Part shown: one piece after another, positions 53,777-63,040 of the stretch
Position numbering within the stretch: the stretch's first letter is position 1
Layout: each line of letters begins with the position of its first letter
Assembly: GCA_041652575.1 (NCBI GenBank)
Contig: JBAZHC010000003.1
Span: 186,001-250,000 of the forward strand
DNA from: Phycisphaerae bacterium
GTDB lineage: Bacteria; Planctomycetota; Phycisphaerae; Sedimentisphaerales; UBA12454
Direction: 5' to 3'
Length of the DNA stretch: 64,000 nt
Position numbers and translations under genes: made by a program
The notes under the pieces: generated by a model
Database searches by the model: none
Seen by the model: only the letters and a program-made list of their open reading frames with translations
What the model was told of the DNA's origin: nothing

Positions 53777-54625
53777 TTAGTTGCCCCAGTCCTGATTTAC
53801 CCAATCAATATTCTCCCATCTTATATTCTTGCCTGTTTTAAAAGTCTGCGACCATTTCAGATCCCACAGTTCTTTAATAGAAACTTTCCGGGCACTGTTA
53901 TCCAAAAAGGCCAGATTTATGGCCAATCCATGCCGCGGAATACAGTAATTAAACATACCTTTTGAGGTAGTCTTCGACTCTCCAGGTTTAATAGTAGGAG
54001 GATTATCACTATACGCTGCCTCAGTCCCTTCCCAAACGGAATCACCAAACGCCGGTATAGTGCCAGGATTTTTTTGATACATCGTTCTCCAATAATTGGG
54101 TCTATCCGCTAAAGGGATGGAATATAATACACCATCATCGATAGAAGGAGAGGGGTCGATATTGACCGGATCATCTATCCATGCGTTTATGCCATAGCTG
54201 CCGTAATCGCCTGCCTCGCCAAAATCAGGAACGCCAGGCACTTCAGAACCCGGATACCATCCCTGATATGGTTTGGAACCATAAACACCCCAGGCGGTAA
54301 AAATACTTGTAACCATATTCACATTACTCAAGTACTGTGTAGCCTTGGGACATAAACGTATTTTCCCGGCACCGGAATAATAAGGACGCAGTTTTACCAT
54401 CCACATACCTTGCTTGACATTAAAACCAGGCACGAAATGTCCATTGTTGTCATTGGCATACATAGTTAACATCATACCCCATTGCTTGACGTTATTTCTG
54501 CATACCGTAGCCTTAGCCTGTCCCTGAGCTCTTCGTAAAGCCGGCATCAGCATAGCAAGCAATATAGCGATAATAGATATAACTACCAAAAGCTCAACTA
54601 ATGTAAAACCGATTCGTTTTTTCAT
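53777..54625 (-). CDS. pseudopilin-like protein of the galactan locus
   Basis: The leader MKKRIGFTLVELLVVISIIA is a prepilin cleavage and methylation site with the following hydrophobic helix. The body (CRNNVKQWGMMLTMYANDNN, later NLAFLDNSARKV) fits the planctomycete pseudopilin family. An upstream ATG at 54643 would add MEGKLG; the inner one is preferred because it matches other family members and has AAGGA about 9 bases upstream. It has the same place as the pseudopilin in the GH130 locus, between a large dockerin protein and the enzymes. The partner secretion system is not in the window. Confidence 0.85.
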   Translation of the reverse strand: MKKRIGFTLVELLVVISIIAILLAMLMPALRRAQGQAKATVCRNNVKQWGMMLTMYANDNNGHFVPGFNVKQGMWMVKLRPYYSGAGKIRLCPKATQYLSNVNMVTSIFTAWGVYGSKPYQGWYPGSEVPGVPDFGEAGDYGSYGINAWIDDPVNIDPSPSIDDGVLYSIPLADRPNYWRTMYQKNPGTIPAFGDSVWEGTEAAYSDNPPTIKPGESKTTSKGMFNYCIPRHGLAINLAFLDNSARKVSIKELWDLKWSQTFKTGKNIRWENIDWVNQDWGN

Positions 54626-54679
54626 ACCCAATTTTCCTTCCATATAAAATGGCCCCTCATCCCTTAGACTTTAATTATA

Positions 54680-54707
54680 GGGGGCTGATTGGAGGAAGTC
54701 AGCCCCC
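54680..54707 (-). terminator. hairpin downstream of the LamG/dockerin gene
   Basis: GGGGGCTGA pairs perfectly with TCAGCCCCC around a 10-base loop, 22 bases after the leftward stop. A T-run is weak on the minus strand, so it may be a partial terminator or a stabilising hairpin before the pseudopilin gene. Confidence 0.55.
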
Positions 54708-54728
54708 CTTCTTATATTAATATTTAAA

Positions 54729-57677
54729 TTACGGCCACAATAATGGATTTTCCATCCATCGAGCCGCCATTACTGCGAAATCTTCAAAGTTCACCTGATC
54801 ATCCGCAACTGCGTTAGCCTGGGATAATACAGGTTGTGTTATCGAACTTCCGCCGGCGAGCGACAAAATTTCCGCATCTGAAAGTGCCCGATTATACAAA
54901 CGGAAATCATCCATAGCGCCTGCAAAGTAGCCGCCTTCACTGTCTTCGTATCTCCATGCGCCTATCGTAAAGTAACCGGTTCCCACCGCTCGCATGACTG
55001 GGGCGTTAGCATCTGCATACTCGGCCACGGCATAACCATTGCGGTATATCCTCATTATGCCGGTAGTATAGTCCTTGGTGAATGCATAATGTTCCCACTC
55101 GTTCAGAACATGCAGAGGATTGGTAAAACCATACCTTCCCCAGAACAGTTGATCCTGATAGGTGTTTGGATAGATTCCGCAGGTATATTGCAAATCTCCG
55201 GTCCATTCAGACCAAATCTGCAGATTTCCGCTGCCGGAACCGATTTGGAAGATTTGTTCGCCTGCCGCATGACCATTATCTTTAAGCCACAACGCAATTG
55301 TTGAACGTCCTCCAAGATTAACATCCTTAACGGCATTAGGAATTGGATCTAATGTCAAATATTGATAGGCACCATCAAAGACAAGGGCATTGCCGCTATA
55401 ACCAGCTACAAAATCGCCGTCAAAAATAAGATACCCATCATAGCCATTACTCGAAGAATCATATGCGACAGCTCCGCCGGTTTCATCAAACTTATACCAG
55501 ATAAGCAGGTTAGGATCCGAGGTGGGCGGTGCTGCTGCAGTAACCTGATAATCGCTATCCAGCCAACTGTCTACAAGGATTACGAAATCGTCCATATTAA
55601 CCATACAGTCATTGTTGAAATCAGCATCGGCGTTTTGGTCAAGACTAATATTAAAACCTGTAGGACACCAACGAGGATACAGTGAAATATTGTCCACATA
55701 AAGAATACCCGAGCCGCCGGGCGAAACCTTGTCGCCTAAACCAATCTTAAGGTTCTTTACCTTTCCAAGATACACTCCGCCATCGCTGAATTTTTTCACA
55801 TCAATAAGCCACCATGACCAATATTCATTCAACTGCTGGACAACTCCGTTCGAATCAGGATAGTTTACTGTAACACTGTGATTATTGAAATCTTTAACGG
55901 TAACGTACAACCTCTCAACCTGGTTGGTTGGCTCGCCGTGAAGTGAAATGCCCAGCAAAGCAACGCCTCCCCTAATCCAATTCCGCTTGTCTCCGGTCGT
56001 CGGGAGAGGATAATTAACTTCCGAATACCATGGAGAACTGCCGTTGTTGTAATTAATCTGCATAGCGTTATAATCAAGAGTGGCCGTTTCTCCATCTGAG
56101 AACAAAGTTGCAGTAGATATGCTGGCGCCGCCAGCAACTTTCCAGGCATCCGTTATCCACGGATGTGTGCTGCCGCCGGTTGGATAATAGCCGTCGAAAT
56201 TGTCGATAAGCTTATAATCAGCAGTTGTAAACGTCCAAATCCGACCCTTCCAAAGGTTTGGCTCCGATGATATCGTGTTAACTTCATCTATTCTCCAATA
56301 ATACCTCTTTGTACCCAAAAGAAGTTCTCCCGGATTATAAGACAAAGTTGTTACTCTTCCTCTATATATTCCAGCGGTCGATGTATCAGCGTTATTAACA
56401 TCGCTTAAACTTGTTCCAAGGTATACATTATGTGCATTTGCTGAAATGCCTTTTGACCAGGCAAGTGTCGCATTGGCAACGACATTTTCTGCATTATTAA
56501 CAGGAACAGGAGCCCATGCGATATTGGGATCCATAACGGTAAATCTCCATATTTTACCCTTATAGGTAACAGTATTAACTTCATCTATTCTCCAATAGTA
56601 CGTCTTCAGTGCTGACAGAGCACTGGGAGGATCATAAGCTGCAACGGCATAGTTGCCCTTGAAAATTCCGGCAGGAGTAGTATGATCGGCCGTATTTACA
56701 TCGCTAAAAGTTGTGCCTAAATAAACATCGTGAGATGCCGCACTGACACCCTTAGTCCAGTAAAGATTAACGTCCAAAGCAACTTCCTGAGCGTAATTCC
56801 CGGGGCTGGGTAACGATGCATAATTAGGATCTCCGGGCAGGCCGGTTACAGTAGTCTTACCGGCATTACGGACATCATAATCACATTGTATCTCTCCTAA
56901 ACCGCTATAAGCCAAAACTTTGCTTTCACCCATAAGGTTGTTAATCGCCGTAACTTTATTTCCATTCAATATCAGCGTTCCGCCGGCAATATTTATCAGA
57001 GTTGTATCTCCAGTTTGACAATAGATGTCATTGGCTGCAATAGTTCCATTGTATAAATTAATATAGCCTGAGCCATGAGTGCCGGCCTGCTGGCCGGTAT
57101 AAGAAGGCTGAAGTCCGCCTGGACACCGCAATGTTCCTATAACATTGACGTCACCATCGCGCACATTAAGATAACCGATGCCTTCGCTGCCGACCCATAA
57201 ATCACCGCCGACATTAATAATACCGCCATTTATAACATTAACATCACCGGTAGCTTTGTTAGTGTTCCACGTTGTGTCCTTTGCTCCGATAGTCAGAGTA
57301 CGAACTACATTAAGTGTTTCCCCATCAATATCCAGCGTAGCTATGCCTGGAACATCAGGGGCCCAATCGCCTACAAAAAGGTCGCGACAAATGTGAAAAT
57401 TCGGATCAGGGTTGCAGGACGAATTTAGCGTACAGTATGCCGGAAGTGTGCTCATATGAACATCATTTACCTCCCTGGGCGGGGACGTAGCTGTACCGCC
57501 ACCGATTGCACCATCATACCACCAGTTAGCCGGCTCCGTCCACAACGAACTGACAGGAGCAGGACTTTCGTCGGCGCCTTTCCACCACATATCCGGAGCC
57601 GCCGCAAAAATATTGGCGGCCAATACTAATTGCAAAGCAATGGAAACAATTATAAATAATATTGGTTTCCTACACAT
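54729..57677 (-). CDS. large secreted beta-helix/fibronectin-like/LamG/dockerin protein
   Basis: The start at 57677 gives a signal peptide (FIIVSIALQLVLAANIFAA) and has GGAGG 8 bases upstream; an ATG 54 bases earlier is not preferred. The N-terminal third is a repeat region like the PEP-CTERM protein at 17054 (LFVGDW, GGDLWVGSEGIGYLNV). Two fibronectin-like repeats follow (HDVYLGTTFSDVNTAD and HNVYLGTSLSDVNNAD; TYYWRIDEVNT and RYYWRIDEVNT). Next come a carbohydrate-binding-like region, a dockerin-like motif (DADFNNDCMVNMDDFVILVD), a LamG domain (LLIWYKFDETGGAVAYDS) and a final EF-hand helix (QVNFEDFAVMAARW). No catalytic motif is seen. It is probably a surface glycan-binding protein of the galactan locus. 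Confidence 0.8.
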   Translation of the reverse strand: MCRKPILFIIVSIALQLVLAANIFAAAPDMWWKGADESPAPVSSLWTEPANWWYDGAIGGGTATSPPREVNDVHMSTLPAYCTLNSSCNPDPNFHICRDLFVGDWAPDVPGIATLDIDGETLNVVRTLTIGAKDTTWNTNKATGDVNVINGGIINVGGDLWVGSEGIGYLNVRDGDVNVIGTLRCPGGLQPSYTGQQAGTHGSGYINLYNGTIAANDIYCQTGDTTLINIAGGTLILNGNKVTAINNLMGESKVLAYSGLGEIQCDYDVRNAGKTTVTGLPGDPNYASLPSPGNYAQEVALDVNLYWTKGVSAASHDVYLGTTFSDVNTADHTTPAGIFKGNYAVAAYDPPSALSALKTYYWRIDEVNTVTYKGKIWRFTVMDPNIAWAPVPVNNAENVVANATLAWSKGISANAHNVYLGTSLSDVNNADTSTAGIYRGRVTTLSYNPGELLLGTKRYYWRIDEVNTISSEPNLWKGRIWTFTTADYKLIDNFDGYYPTGGSTHPWITDAWKVAGGASISTATLFSDGETATLDYNAMQINYNNGSSPWYSEVNYPLPTTGDKRNWIRGGVALLGISLHGEPTNQVERLYVTVKDFNNHSVTVNYPDSNGVVQQLNEYWSWWLIDVKKFSDGGVYLGKVKNLKIGLGDKVSPGGSGILYVDNISLYPRWCPTGFNISLDQNADADFNNDCMVNMDDFVILVDSWLDSDYQVTAAAPPTSDPNLLIWYKFDETGGAVAYDSSSNGYDGYLIFDGDFVAGYSGNALVFDGAYQYLTLDPIPNAVKDVNLGGRSTIALWLKDNGHAAGEQIFQIGSGSGNLQIWSEWTGDLQYTCGIYPNTYQDQLFWGRYGFTNPLHVLNEWEHYAFTKDYTTGIMRIYRNGYAVAEYADANAPVMRAVGTGYFTIGAWRYEDSEGGYFAGAMDDFRLYNRALSDAEILSLAGGSSITQPVLSQANAVADDQVNFEDFAVMAARWMENPLLWP

Positions 57678-57786
57678 TTCTTGTCCTCCTTCTATATCTG
57701 AAATATATCTTTGATTTATACATAATACCAAAATATAAGACTTATATGCTTTGCTGATACATGCAAAAAGACAAAATTTAAATAAA

Positions 57787-57809
57787 GGGGCCGCCTAAAT
57801 TGCGGCCCC
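57787..57809 (-). terminator. rho-independent terminator after the PEP-CTERM gene
   Basis: An 8-base perfect GC stem (GGGGCCGC / GCGGCCCC) with a 7-base loop is followed on the minus strand by TTTATTTAAATTTT. It lies 19 bases after the leftward PEP-CTERM gene and separates it from the LamG/dockerin gene. Confidence 0.8.
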
Positions 57810-57828
57810 AAAAACGCATTTTAAGCAA

Positions 57829-58440
57829 TTATGCTCTTTTCCTGCGAACTAAAGCTAATCCGCCAAGACCAAGCATAACCATTGTTGCCGGCTCCGGAAC
57901 AGACGCATTGTCATAAACAACTCCGTCTCCGCTGGTCCAGCCCCACTGCTCGATTTTGAAAGAAATATGTGCTGTTCCTTCCGGAGCAGTCCATAATCCT
58001 TCGCCTGTAGATGCACTGAACAGGTGCCAGGCATCATCACCGCCGCCAGTAGTGGTGTAGTCAAAGATTGGTACATAAGCATAGTTAATATAGGCCCAAG
58101 AGGAATCCAAATACTGAACGGTTAGACCTGCTCCATTCCAACTGCCCGATGGTACATAATACGCCACACCAACGGTAACATTTAAACCTTCATACGCCGC
58201 AACATCCTGACCAATCTGACCGCTCGAACCATTACCAGTAAATAGTTGCGCGGCATAAGAGCCTTCATAAACCGGGCTAGTTACAATTCCAACAGCTTGG
58301 TTGTCCGTATCGGCCAAATACGTCCACCAGCCCTCGAAAGTTCCTGTTTCGAATCCGCTGTTCCAAAGCAGATTCACGGCTTGAGCAGGAACAACAGCCG
58401 CTGCCAATACCATAATGACACATAGAATTTTCTTTACCAT
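57829..58440 (-). CDS. PEP-CTERM protein with carbohydrate-binding-like domain
   Basis: A 203-residue secreted protein with a signal peptide (ILCVIMVLAAAVVPAQA). A jelly-roll domain of the CBM4/9-like type (LLWNSGFETGTFEGWW ... YDNASV) and a PEP-CTERM tail (VPEPATMVMLGLGG, then RRKRA) follow. The start at 58440 has AGGAG 8 bases upstream; an earlier ATG at 58506 would hide the signal peptide behind a charged leader. It would be exported, possibly glycan-binding, and processed by exosortase. It has its own terminator. Confidence 0.83.
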   Translation of the reverse strand: MVKKILCVIMVLAAAVVPAQAVNLLWNSGFETGTFEGWWTYLADTDNQAVGIVTSPVYEGSYAAQLFTGNGSSGQIGQDVAAYEGLNVTVGVAYYVPSGSWNGAGLTVQYLDSSWAYINYAYVPIFDYTTTGGGDDAWHLFSASTGEGLWTAPEGTAHISFKIEQWGWTSGDGVVYDNASVPEPATMVMLGLGGLALVRRKRA

Positions 58441-58563
58441 CTTCTCTTCTCCTAAAAAAATATTAATATTTTGAAGACATTTACTTTTGACGCTACTCTT
58501 TTTCATCTATCCCAAGGCCCTCCTAAACAATACAATAAGATTGTATCTGCCGAACTTACAATA

Positions 58564-58569
58564 ATTATA
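58564..58569 (-). promoter_or_regulatory. extended -10 promoter element for the PEP-CTERM gene
   Basis: TGGTATAAT on the minus strand is an extended -10 element about 125 bases upstream of the PEP-CTERM gene start. The -35 region (TTCATT at 17 bases) is poor, which fits an activator-dependent promoter. Confidence 0.4.
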
Positions 58570-58572
58570 CCA

Positions 58573-58607
58573 AAACGCATTTCTCCAATGAACGCCACTT
58601 TGCGTTT
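58573..58607. promoter_or_regulatory. inverted repeat, candidate XylR-type operator
   Basis: AAACGCA (58573-58579) and TGCGTTT (58601-58607) form a perfect 7-base inverted repeat with 21 bases between. It lies just upstream of the leftward extended -10 and between the two divergent promoters, where an AraC-type regulator would be expected to bind. Confidence 0.4.
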
Positions 58608-58633
58608 ATTTTTAACCATTTTGCGGCTAAAGC

Positions 58634-58663
58634 TTGACTTCAAATAGCCCTGAAGGGTATTAT
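58634..58663 (+). promoter_or_regulatory. candidate promoter of the XylR-type regulator and ABC genes
   Basis: TTGACT is followed after 18 bases by TATTAT, about 87 bases upstream of the preferred ATG at 58750. Both boxes are one or two bases from consensus. Confidence 0.45.
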
Positions 58664-58749
58664 TAGACATTATAATAATTGCATATTATTCCTGAAATCA
58701 GGCTCAATATCCGGCATAAACTGGTAAGTAGTTAATAAAGGTGGTTAAT

Positions 58750-59928
58750 ATGTGGAAAGTTATATTGCTATTCGACACATCAGGAGCAGCCTCCAGAAGA
58801 ACTATACAGGGGATAGCAAGATATTCGAGCATTCACGGCCCATGGGTCTTTTTCAGAGATCCGCCGTTTTATATGATCACCAATGGCAAGTTGAAAACAA
58901 TAAAAAAGCTGCCTGATTTGGGCGACCAGAAAGCAGACGGTATTATCGCCCACATAGCCTATACAAGAAACGGCAGTCAGTTCATACCGGAGGAAATACC
59001 GGCGATAGTAAGTCCCTACTCGATACAGCAGTTTCCTAATTTTCGAAATTTGATTACCGATAACGTCGCTCTTGGAAAAATGGCGGCAGAATATTTTCTT
59101 GATCGCGGATTCCGCAATTTTGCATATTGCGGTTTTGGCGGTATGTACTGGTCGCGTGAGAGAGGAGAGAGTTTCGCTAAACGGATTACAAAAGCAGGCT
59201 TCAAAACACATTTTTATCAATACGGTCAATTATGGTCGCGACGAAAACCTTCCAGGGCGGACAACCAGGCGCTGCTCGCCGAGTGGCTAAAATCGCTGCC
59301 GAAACCGTTGGCCGTTATGGCGTGCAATGATGACCGCGGGCAGGATATCACAGAGTCCTGTAAAATCGCGGGCTTGCATGTGCCGTATGACGTAGCGGTG
59401 CTCGGAGTGGATAATGATGACATGGTCTGCGATTTGACTAATCCCCCGCTTTCGAGCATAGCGGTAAATAATGAAAGGGCAGGATACGAAGCGGCAGAAC
59501 TGCTTGATTATATGATGGCCGGCAAAAAAACCACTAAGCAGGTGATAGTAGCCCGGCCGACACATATCGTAACCAGACAATCAACTGACGTCTTCGCGGC
59601 AGAAGACCGGGACGTAGGCAAGGCACTGCGTTTTATCAACGAACACGCCAAGGAGTTAATTCGTGTCGATGAAGTGGTAAGTGCCGCGGCTTTGTCACGC
59701 CGTGTACTTGAACGACGATTCCGTCAGGCTCTCGGACGTTCAATACTCGAAGAAATCAGACGTGTGCGCATCGAACAGGTCATCAGAATGCTTGTCGATA
59801 CAAATATGCCGATATCCCAAATAGCGGATGCCCTCGGATACGCCGGTTTTGAGCATATCGCAAGATACTTCCGTCAGGAGAAAGGAATGAGCCTGCTGGC
59901 TTATCGAAAACAATATGGTCAGAAATAA
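58750..59928 (+). CDS. XylR-type AraC family transcriptional regulator
   Basis: Same architecture as the regulator at 18147: LacI-type sugar-binding sensor (about 3-270, with MACNDDRGQD and GVDNDDMVCDLTNPPLSSI) followed by the AraC double helix-turn-helix (about 285-390, ending RYFRQEKGMSLLAYRKQYG). The ATG at 58750 has AAGGTGG 5 bases upstream, better than the GTG at 58741. Its end overlaps the sugar-binding protein gene by 14 bases, so regulator and importer are coupled. It probably senses a galactan-derived sugar and controls the divergent galactan genes, as inferred from position. Confidence 0.88.
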   Translation: MWKVILLFDTSGAASRRTIQGIARYSSIHGPWVFFRDPPFYMITNGKLKTIKKLPDLGDQKADGIIAHIAYTRNGSQFIPEEIPAIVSPYSIQQFPNFRNLITDNVALGKMAAEYFLDRGFRNFAYCGFGGMYWSRERGESFAKRITKAGFKTHFYQYGQLWSRRKPSRADNQALLAEWLKSLPKPLAVMACNDDRGQDITESCKIAGLHVPYDVAVLGVDNDDMVCDLTNPPLSSIAVNNERAGYEAAELLDYMMAGKKTTKQVIVARPTHIVTRQSTDVFAAEDRDVGKALRFINEHAKELIRVDEVVSAAALSRRVLERRFRQALGRSILEEIRRVRIEQVIRMLVDTNMPISQIADALGYAGFEHIARYFRQEKGMSLLAYRKQYGQK

Positions 59929-61258
59929 ACGTTTTCCCATTGTTATCATCATTGCTGTCTGTTTGGCAATATGCGCTAATTTATTTGCAGCGGATGAGCC
60001 ATTTAAAATGCCTGCAAATAAATCGCCCCAGGAAATACGCGGTGAGATTAACGTCTGGGCATGGACAATTGCCGCAGGCAGCCTGCAGAAGTTACTGCCT
60101 CAGTTCAATGAGAAATATCCTAATATTAAAGTAAATATAAGTAAGACCGGATGGCAGGTTCAGTCGCGCCTTTTGCTTTCGCTGGCTGCAGGAGTCGGTG
60201 CGCCGGACATAACACAGTTGCTGGGAATGGAAACACAGAGATATACTTTTACCGGCCAGCTTATGGATTTAACCGGCGTCGCCGGACAATACGAAAAAGA
60301 CTTCGTTCCATCGACATGGAAGAATTGTCTGTACGAAGGAAAGTTGTGCGCGATTCCATGGGACTTCGGTCCATGCGCGGTTTTTTACAAGAGACACATC
60401 TTTAAACAATACAATATAGACCCGAACACAATCGAGACATGGGACGATTACGTCGCGGCTGGTAAAATTATTTTTGAAAAATCGAATGGCAAGACCAAAA
60501 TGTTTCATCTGCCGACAGGTATGCTTTTTGAAGTATATCTGATTATGATCCAGCAGAACGGCGGACAGCTTTTTGATGACCAGGGACGGATTGCAGTTAA
60601 CTCGAAAGAATCGCTGCAGGTAATCTCCCTGCTGAAACGAATGCTCGAATCCGGCGTAACAGTCAACGACCCCCTTTACACCCACGCTCACTACGCCTCG
60701 TTAAGAATGGATACTGTTGCCACATATCCGATGGCGGCATGGTGGGGTGGAACAATCAAAGACTACGCTCCTGAGACTGCCGGCGACTGGGGAATTTTCA
60801 GACTTCCCGCTTTAGAGCCGGGCGGACTTCGTGCAAGCAGTTCCGGCGGTTCGGTCTTAGTCATTCCCGACCAGTGCAAAAATAAGGAAGCAGTCTGGGC
60901 ATTCGTGGATTTCGCCTTATGCAATACAAAGGCACAGATAGAGCAATACAAAAATTTCGATTTGTTTCCGACCTGGCTGCCGGCGTATAAGGACCCGTTC
61001 TTTGACGAGCCTGACCCATTCTATGGAGGTCAAAAAGTCAGACATTTATTTGCCCGGGATATTGAAAAAATTCCGCCGCTGAACCGAACGAAGGATTGGC
61101 CTGAGGGTCAGGCATATCTGGCACAATCGCTAACTAGTTGGGCGTCGCGTGGAATGGTTGATACTGAAAAGATGCTCGACGACCTGGAAAAAAAACTCGG
61201 CCGTCGGTTGAGTCGCGAAATTTCCCCTTCCTCATTAAAATTTACCCGAGGAAATTAA
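59915..61258 (+). CDS. ABC transporter sugar-binding protein
   Basis: A 447-residue extracellular solute-binding protein of the family-1 sugar type. It has a signal peptide (IVIIIAVCLAICANLFAA) and typical segments: INVWAWTIAAGSLQKLLPQF, APDITQLLG, AIPWDFGPCAVFYKR and a C-terminal hinge. The start overlaps the regulator gene by 14 bases and two permease genes follow directly. No lipobox is seen, so it is probably a soluble periplasmic protein. It likely binds galacto-oligosaccharides, given the neighbouring locus. Confidence 0.9.
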   Translation: MVRNKRFPIVIIIAVCLAICANLFAADEPFKMPANKSPQEIRGEINVWAWTIAAGSLQKLLPQFNEKYPNIKVNISKTGWQVQSRLLLSLAAGVGAPDITQLLGMETQRYTFTGQLMDLTGVAGQYEKDFVPSTWKNCLYEGKLCAIPWDFGPCAVFYKRHIFKQYNIDPNTIETWDDYVAAGKIIFEKSNGKTKMFHLPTGMLFEVYLIMIQQNGGQLFDDQGRIAVNSKESLQVISLLKRMLESGVTVNDPLYTHAHYASLRMDTVATYPMAAWWGGTIKDYAPETAGDWGIFRLPALEPGGLRASSSGGSVLVIPDQCKNKEAVWAFVDFALCNTKAQIEQYKNFDLFPTWLPAYKDPFFDEPDPFYGGQKVRHLFARDIEKIPPLNRTKDWPEGQAYLAQSLTSWASRGMVDTEKMLDDLEKKLGRRLSREISPSSLKFTRGN

Positions 61259-61259
61259 T

Positions 61260-62177
61260 ATGAGTACCGTTAAAAAAAGAAGCTTGCTTTCAAAACTATG
61301 GGAATACAGGCATTTTTACCTGTTTATTTCACCTTTCTTTATTCTGTTCGCTGTGTTCGGACTTTATCCTCTTATTTTCTCGATGTACCTGAGCTTTGTG
61401 GAATGGGACGGGCTGGGCGCACGAAAATGGGTGGGATTTAACAACTTTATTAATATGTTTTACGATGATATTTTTTTCAAGTCCCTGTGGAATACTTTGG
61501 TTATTGGAATTATACATATCCCGCCGATGTTCCTCGGAGCTTTTTTATTCGCCCTGATTCTGAACGCCTCATGGCTGAAGTTTCGCGGCCTGTTCCGCGC
61601 GGCCTTTTTCCTGCCTTGTGTTACTCCGATGGTAGTTATCGCTATCGTTTTCGGACTGCTTTACGGTCAGGATACAGGTTTTTTAAATTATCTGATTGTA
61701 AAGATTGGCGAATTACTCCCCTGGCTGCATTTAAAACCTATTCCATGGTTAGTCAGCGAGCAATGGTCGAAACCGTCGATTGCAGTCCTGCTGGTCTGGC
61801 GTTGGACCGGATATAATATGGTTATAATGCTGGCCGGGCTGCAGGGTATTTCAACGGAGTATTACGAAGCCGCCAAAATAGACGGAGCGAGCACATTTCA
61901 GCAAATGCGGTATATAACTTTGCCGTTAATGCGGCCCATCTTTGTCTTCTGCGGGATAATGTCATTAATCGGAACAGTATTTATGTTCGATGAGGTGTTT
62001 GTATTAACCGCGGGCGGCCCCGGCGTCTCATCGACTAATTTCGGTCTGTATCTTTTTAATACATCCTTCACTGATTTCAGGTTCGGGCGGGCATCTGCAA
62101 TGGCTTATACCGTTGCACTGATTGTCCTTATGCTTACACTCATGATTCTAAAGTTCAGGAAGTCAGCAGCGGAGTAA
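61260..62177 (+). CDS. sugar ABC transporter permease, MalF/UgpA type
   Basis: A 305-residue membrane protein with six hydrophobic segments and the EAA loop (YYEAAKIDGASTFQQMRYI) that contacts the ATPase. The start follows the binding-protein stop by 1 base, with GAGGA upstream. It forms the inner-membrane channel with the next gene. Confidence 0.92.
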   Translation: MSTVKKRSLLSKLWEYRHFYLFISPFFILFAVFGLYPLIFSMYLSFVEWDGLGARKWVGFNNFINMFYDDIFFKSLWNTLVIGIIHIPPMFLGAFLFALILNASWLKFRGLFRAAFFLPCVTPMVVIAIVFGLLYGQDTGFLNYLIVKIGELLPWLHLKPIPWLVSEQWSKPSIAVLLVWRWTGYNMVIMLAGLQGISTEYYEAAKIDGASTFQQMRYITLPLMRPIFVFCGIMSLIGTVFMFDEVFVLTAGGPGVSSTNFGLYLFNTSFTDFRFGRASAMAYTVALIVLMLTLMILKFRKSAAE

Positions 62178-62181
62178 TAAT

Positions 62182-63039
62182 ATGTTAAAAAAACAAATTT
62201 CCAGCAGCCGACGCAAACAACTCTTTCAGAGATTGGCTATCTACGTAGGCCTGGCGATACTGGTTGTTATTTTTATATTTCCTTTTTACTGGCTGTTTAT
62301 TTCGGCTTTCAAAAGCAAAGAGCAGATATTTACGATTCCTCCGACTTTTCTGCCTCATCCGTGGCATCTGGGCAACTTTATCAGAGTCTTCACGGAAACC
62401 AATATTATTCGGTGCTTCTTTAACTCCGTAATCCTTGCCATCGGCTATTGCACCCTTGCTTTATTTTTGTGTTCGCTGGGCGGATACGCCTTTGCCAAAT
62501 ACACCCGTGCGCCGGGCCACAATAAACTTTTCATCTTCGTGCTTGGAACAATGATGATTCCCGGCGCAGTAACGTTGATTCCTGTTTTTATGGTGCTCTG
62601 TAAGCTGCACATGGTCAACACATATTGGGCTATAATAATTCCCGGCGCCGCAAATGCATTCGGTATTTTCTGGATGCGTCAGTATATCAGCAGCAATCTC
62701 CCAAGCGACCTGATGGACGCCGCGAGGATTGACGGCTGCGGCGAGTTCGGAATTTATTGGCGAATCGCCCTGCCTGTTGCAAGGCCGGCGTTGGCAGCCC
62801 TTGGAATACTTTTCCTCATCGGAATATGGAACAACCTGATGTGGGCTTTTATCGTACTGCGGACAGAAGATATGTACACACTGCCGCTGATGATTTATCT
62901 GCTCAATGGTGAGTTGCGAACTCCTTATGAACTGATTATGGCGTCAGGGCTGGTGGCGACGCTTCCTCTCGTCATAGCTTTTCTGCTCTTCCAGAAACAT
63001 TTTATCCAGGGTATTATGGCCGGCTCCATCAAGGCCTAA
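62182..63039 (+). CDS. sugar ABC transporter permease, MalG/UgpE type
   Basis: A 285-residue membrane protein with six segments and the EAA loop (LMDAARIDGCGEFGIYWRI). It is the second half of the channel. No ATP-binding subunit gene follows before the convergent TonB receptor gene, so the importer probably uses a shared MsmK-like ATPase encoded elsewhere. It ends 1 base before that gene's stop. Confidence 0.92.
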   Translation: MLKKQISSSRRKQLFQRLAIYVGLAILVVIFIFPFYWLFISAFKSKEQIFTIPPTFLPHPWHLGNFIRVFTETNIIRCFFNSVILAIGYCTLALFLCSLGGYAFAKYTRAPGHNKLFIFVLGTMMIPGAVTLIPVFMVLCKLHMVNTYWAIIIPGAANAFGIFWMRQYISSNLPSDLMDAARIDGCGEFGIYWRIALPVARPALAALGILFLIGIWNNLMWAFIVLRTEDMYTLPLMIYLLNGELRTPYELIMASGLVATLPLVIAFLLFQKHFIQGIMAGSIKA

Positions 63040-63040
63040 T

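Larger units (their letters stand above)
58441..58749. other. divergent regulatory region of the galactan locus
   Basis: About 310 bases between the leftward PEP-CTERM gene and the rightward XylR-type regulator. It holds candidate promoters in both directions and an inverted repeat, listed separately. No gene is seen. Confidence 0.5.
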
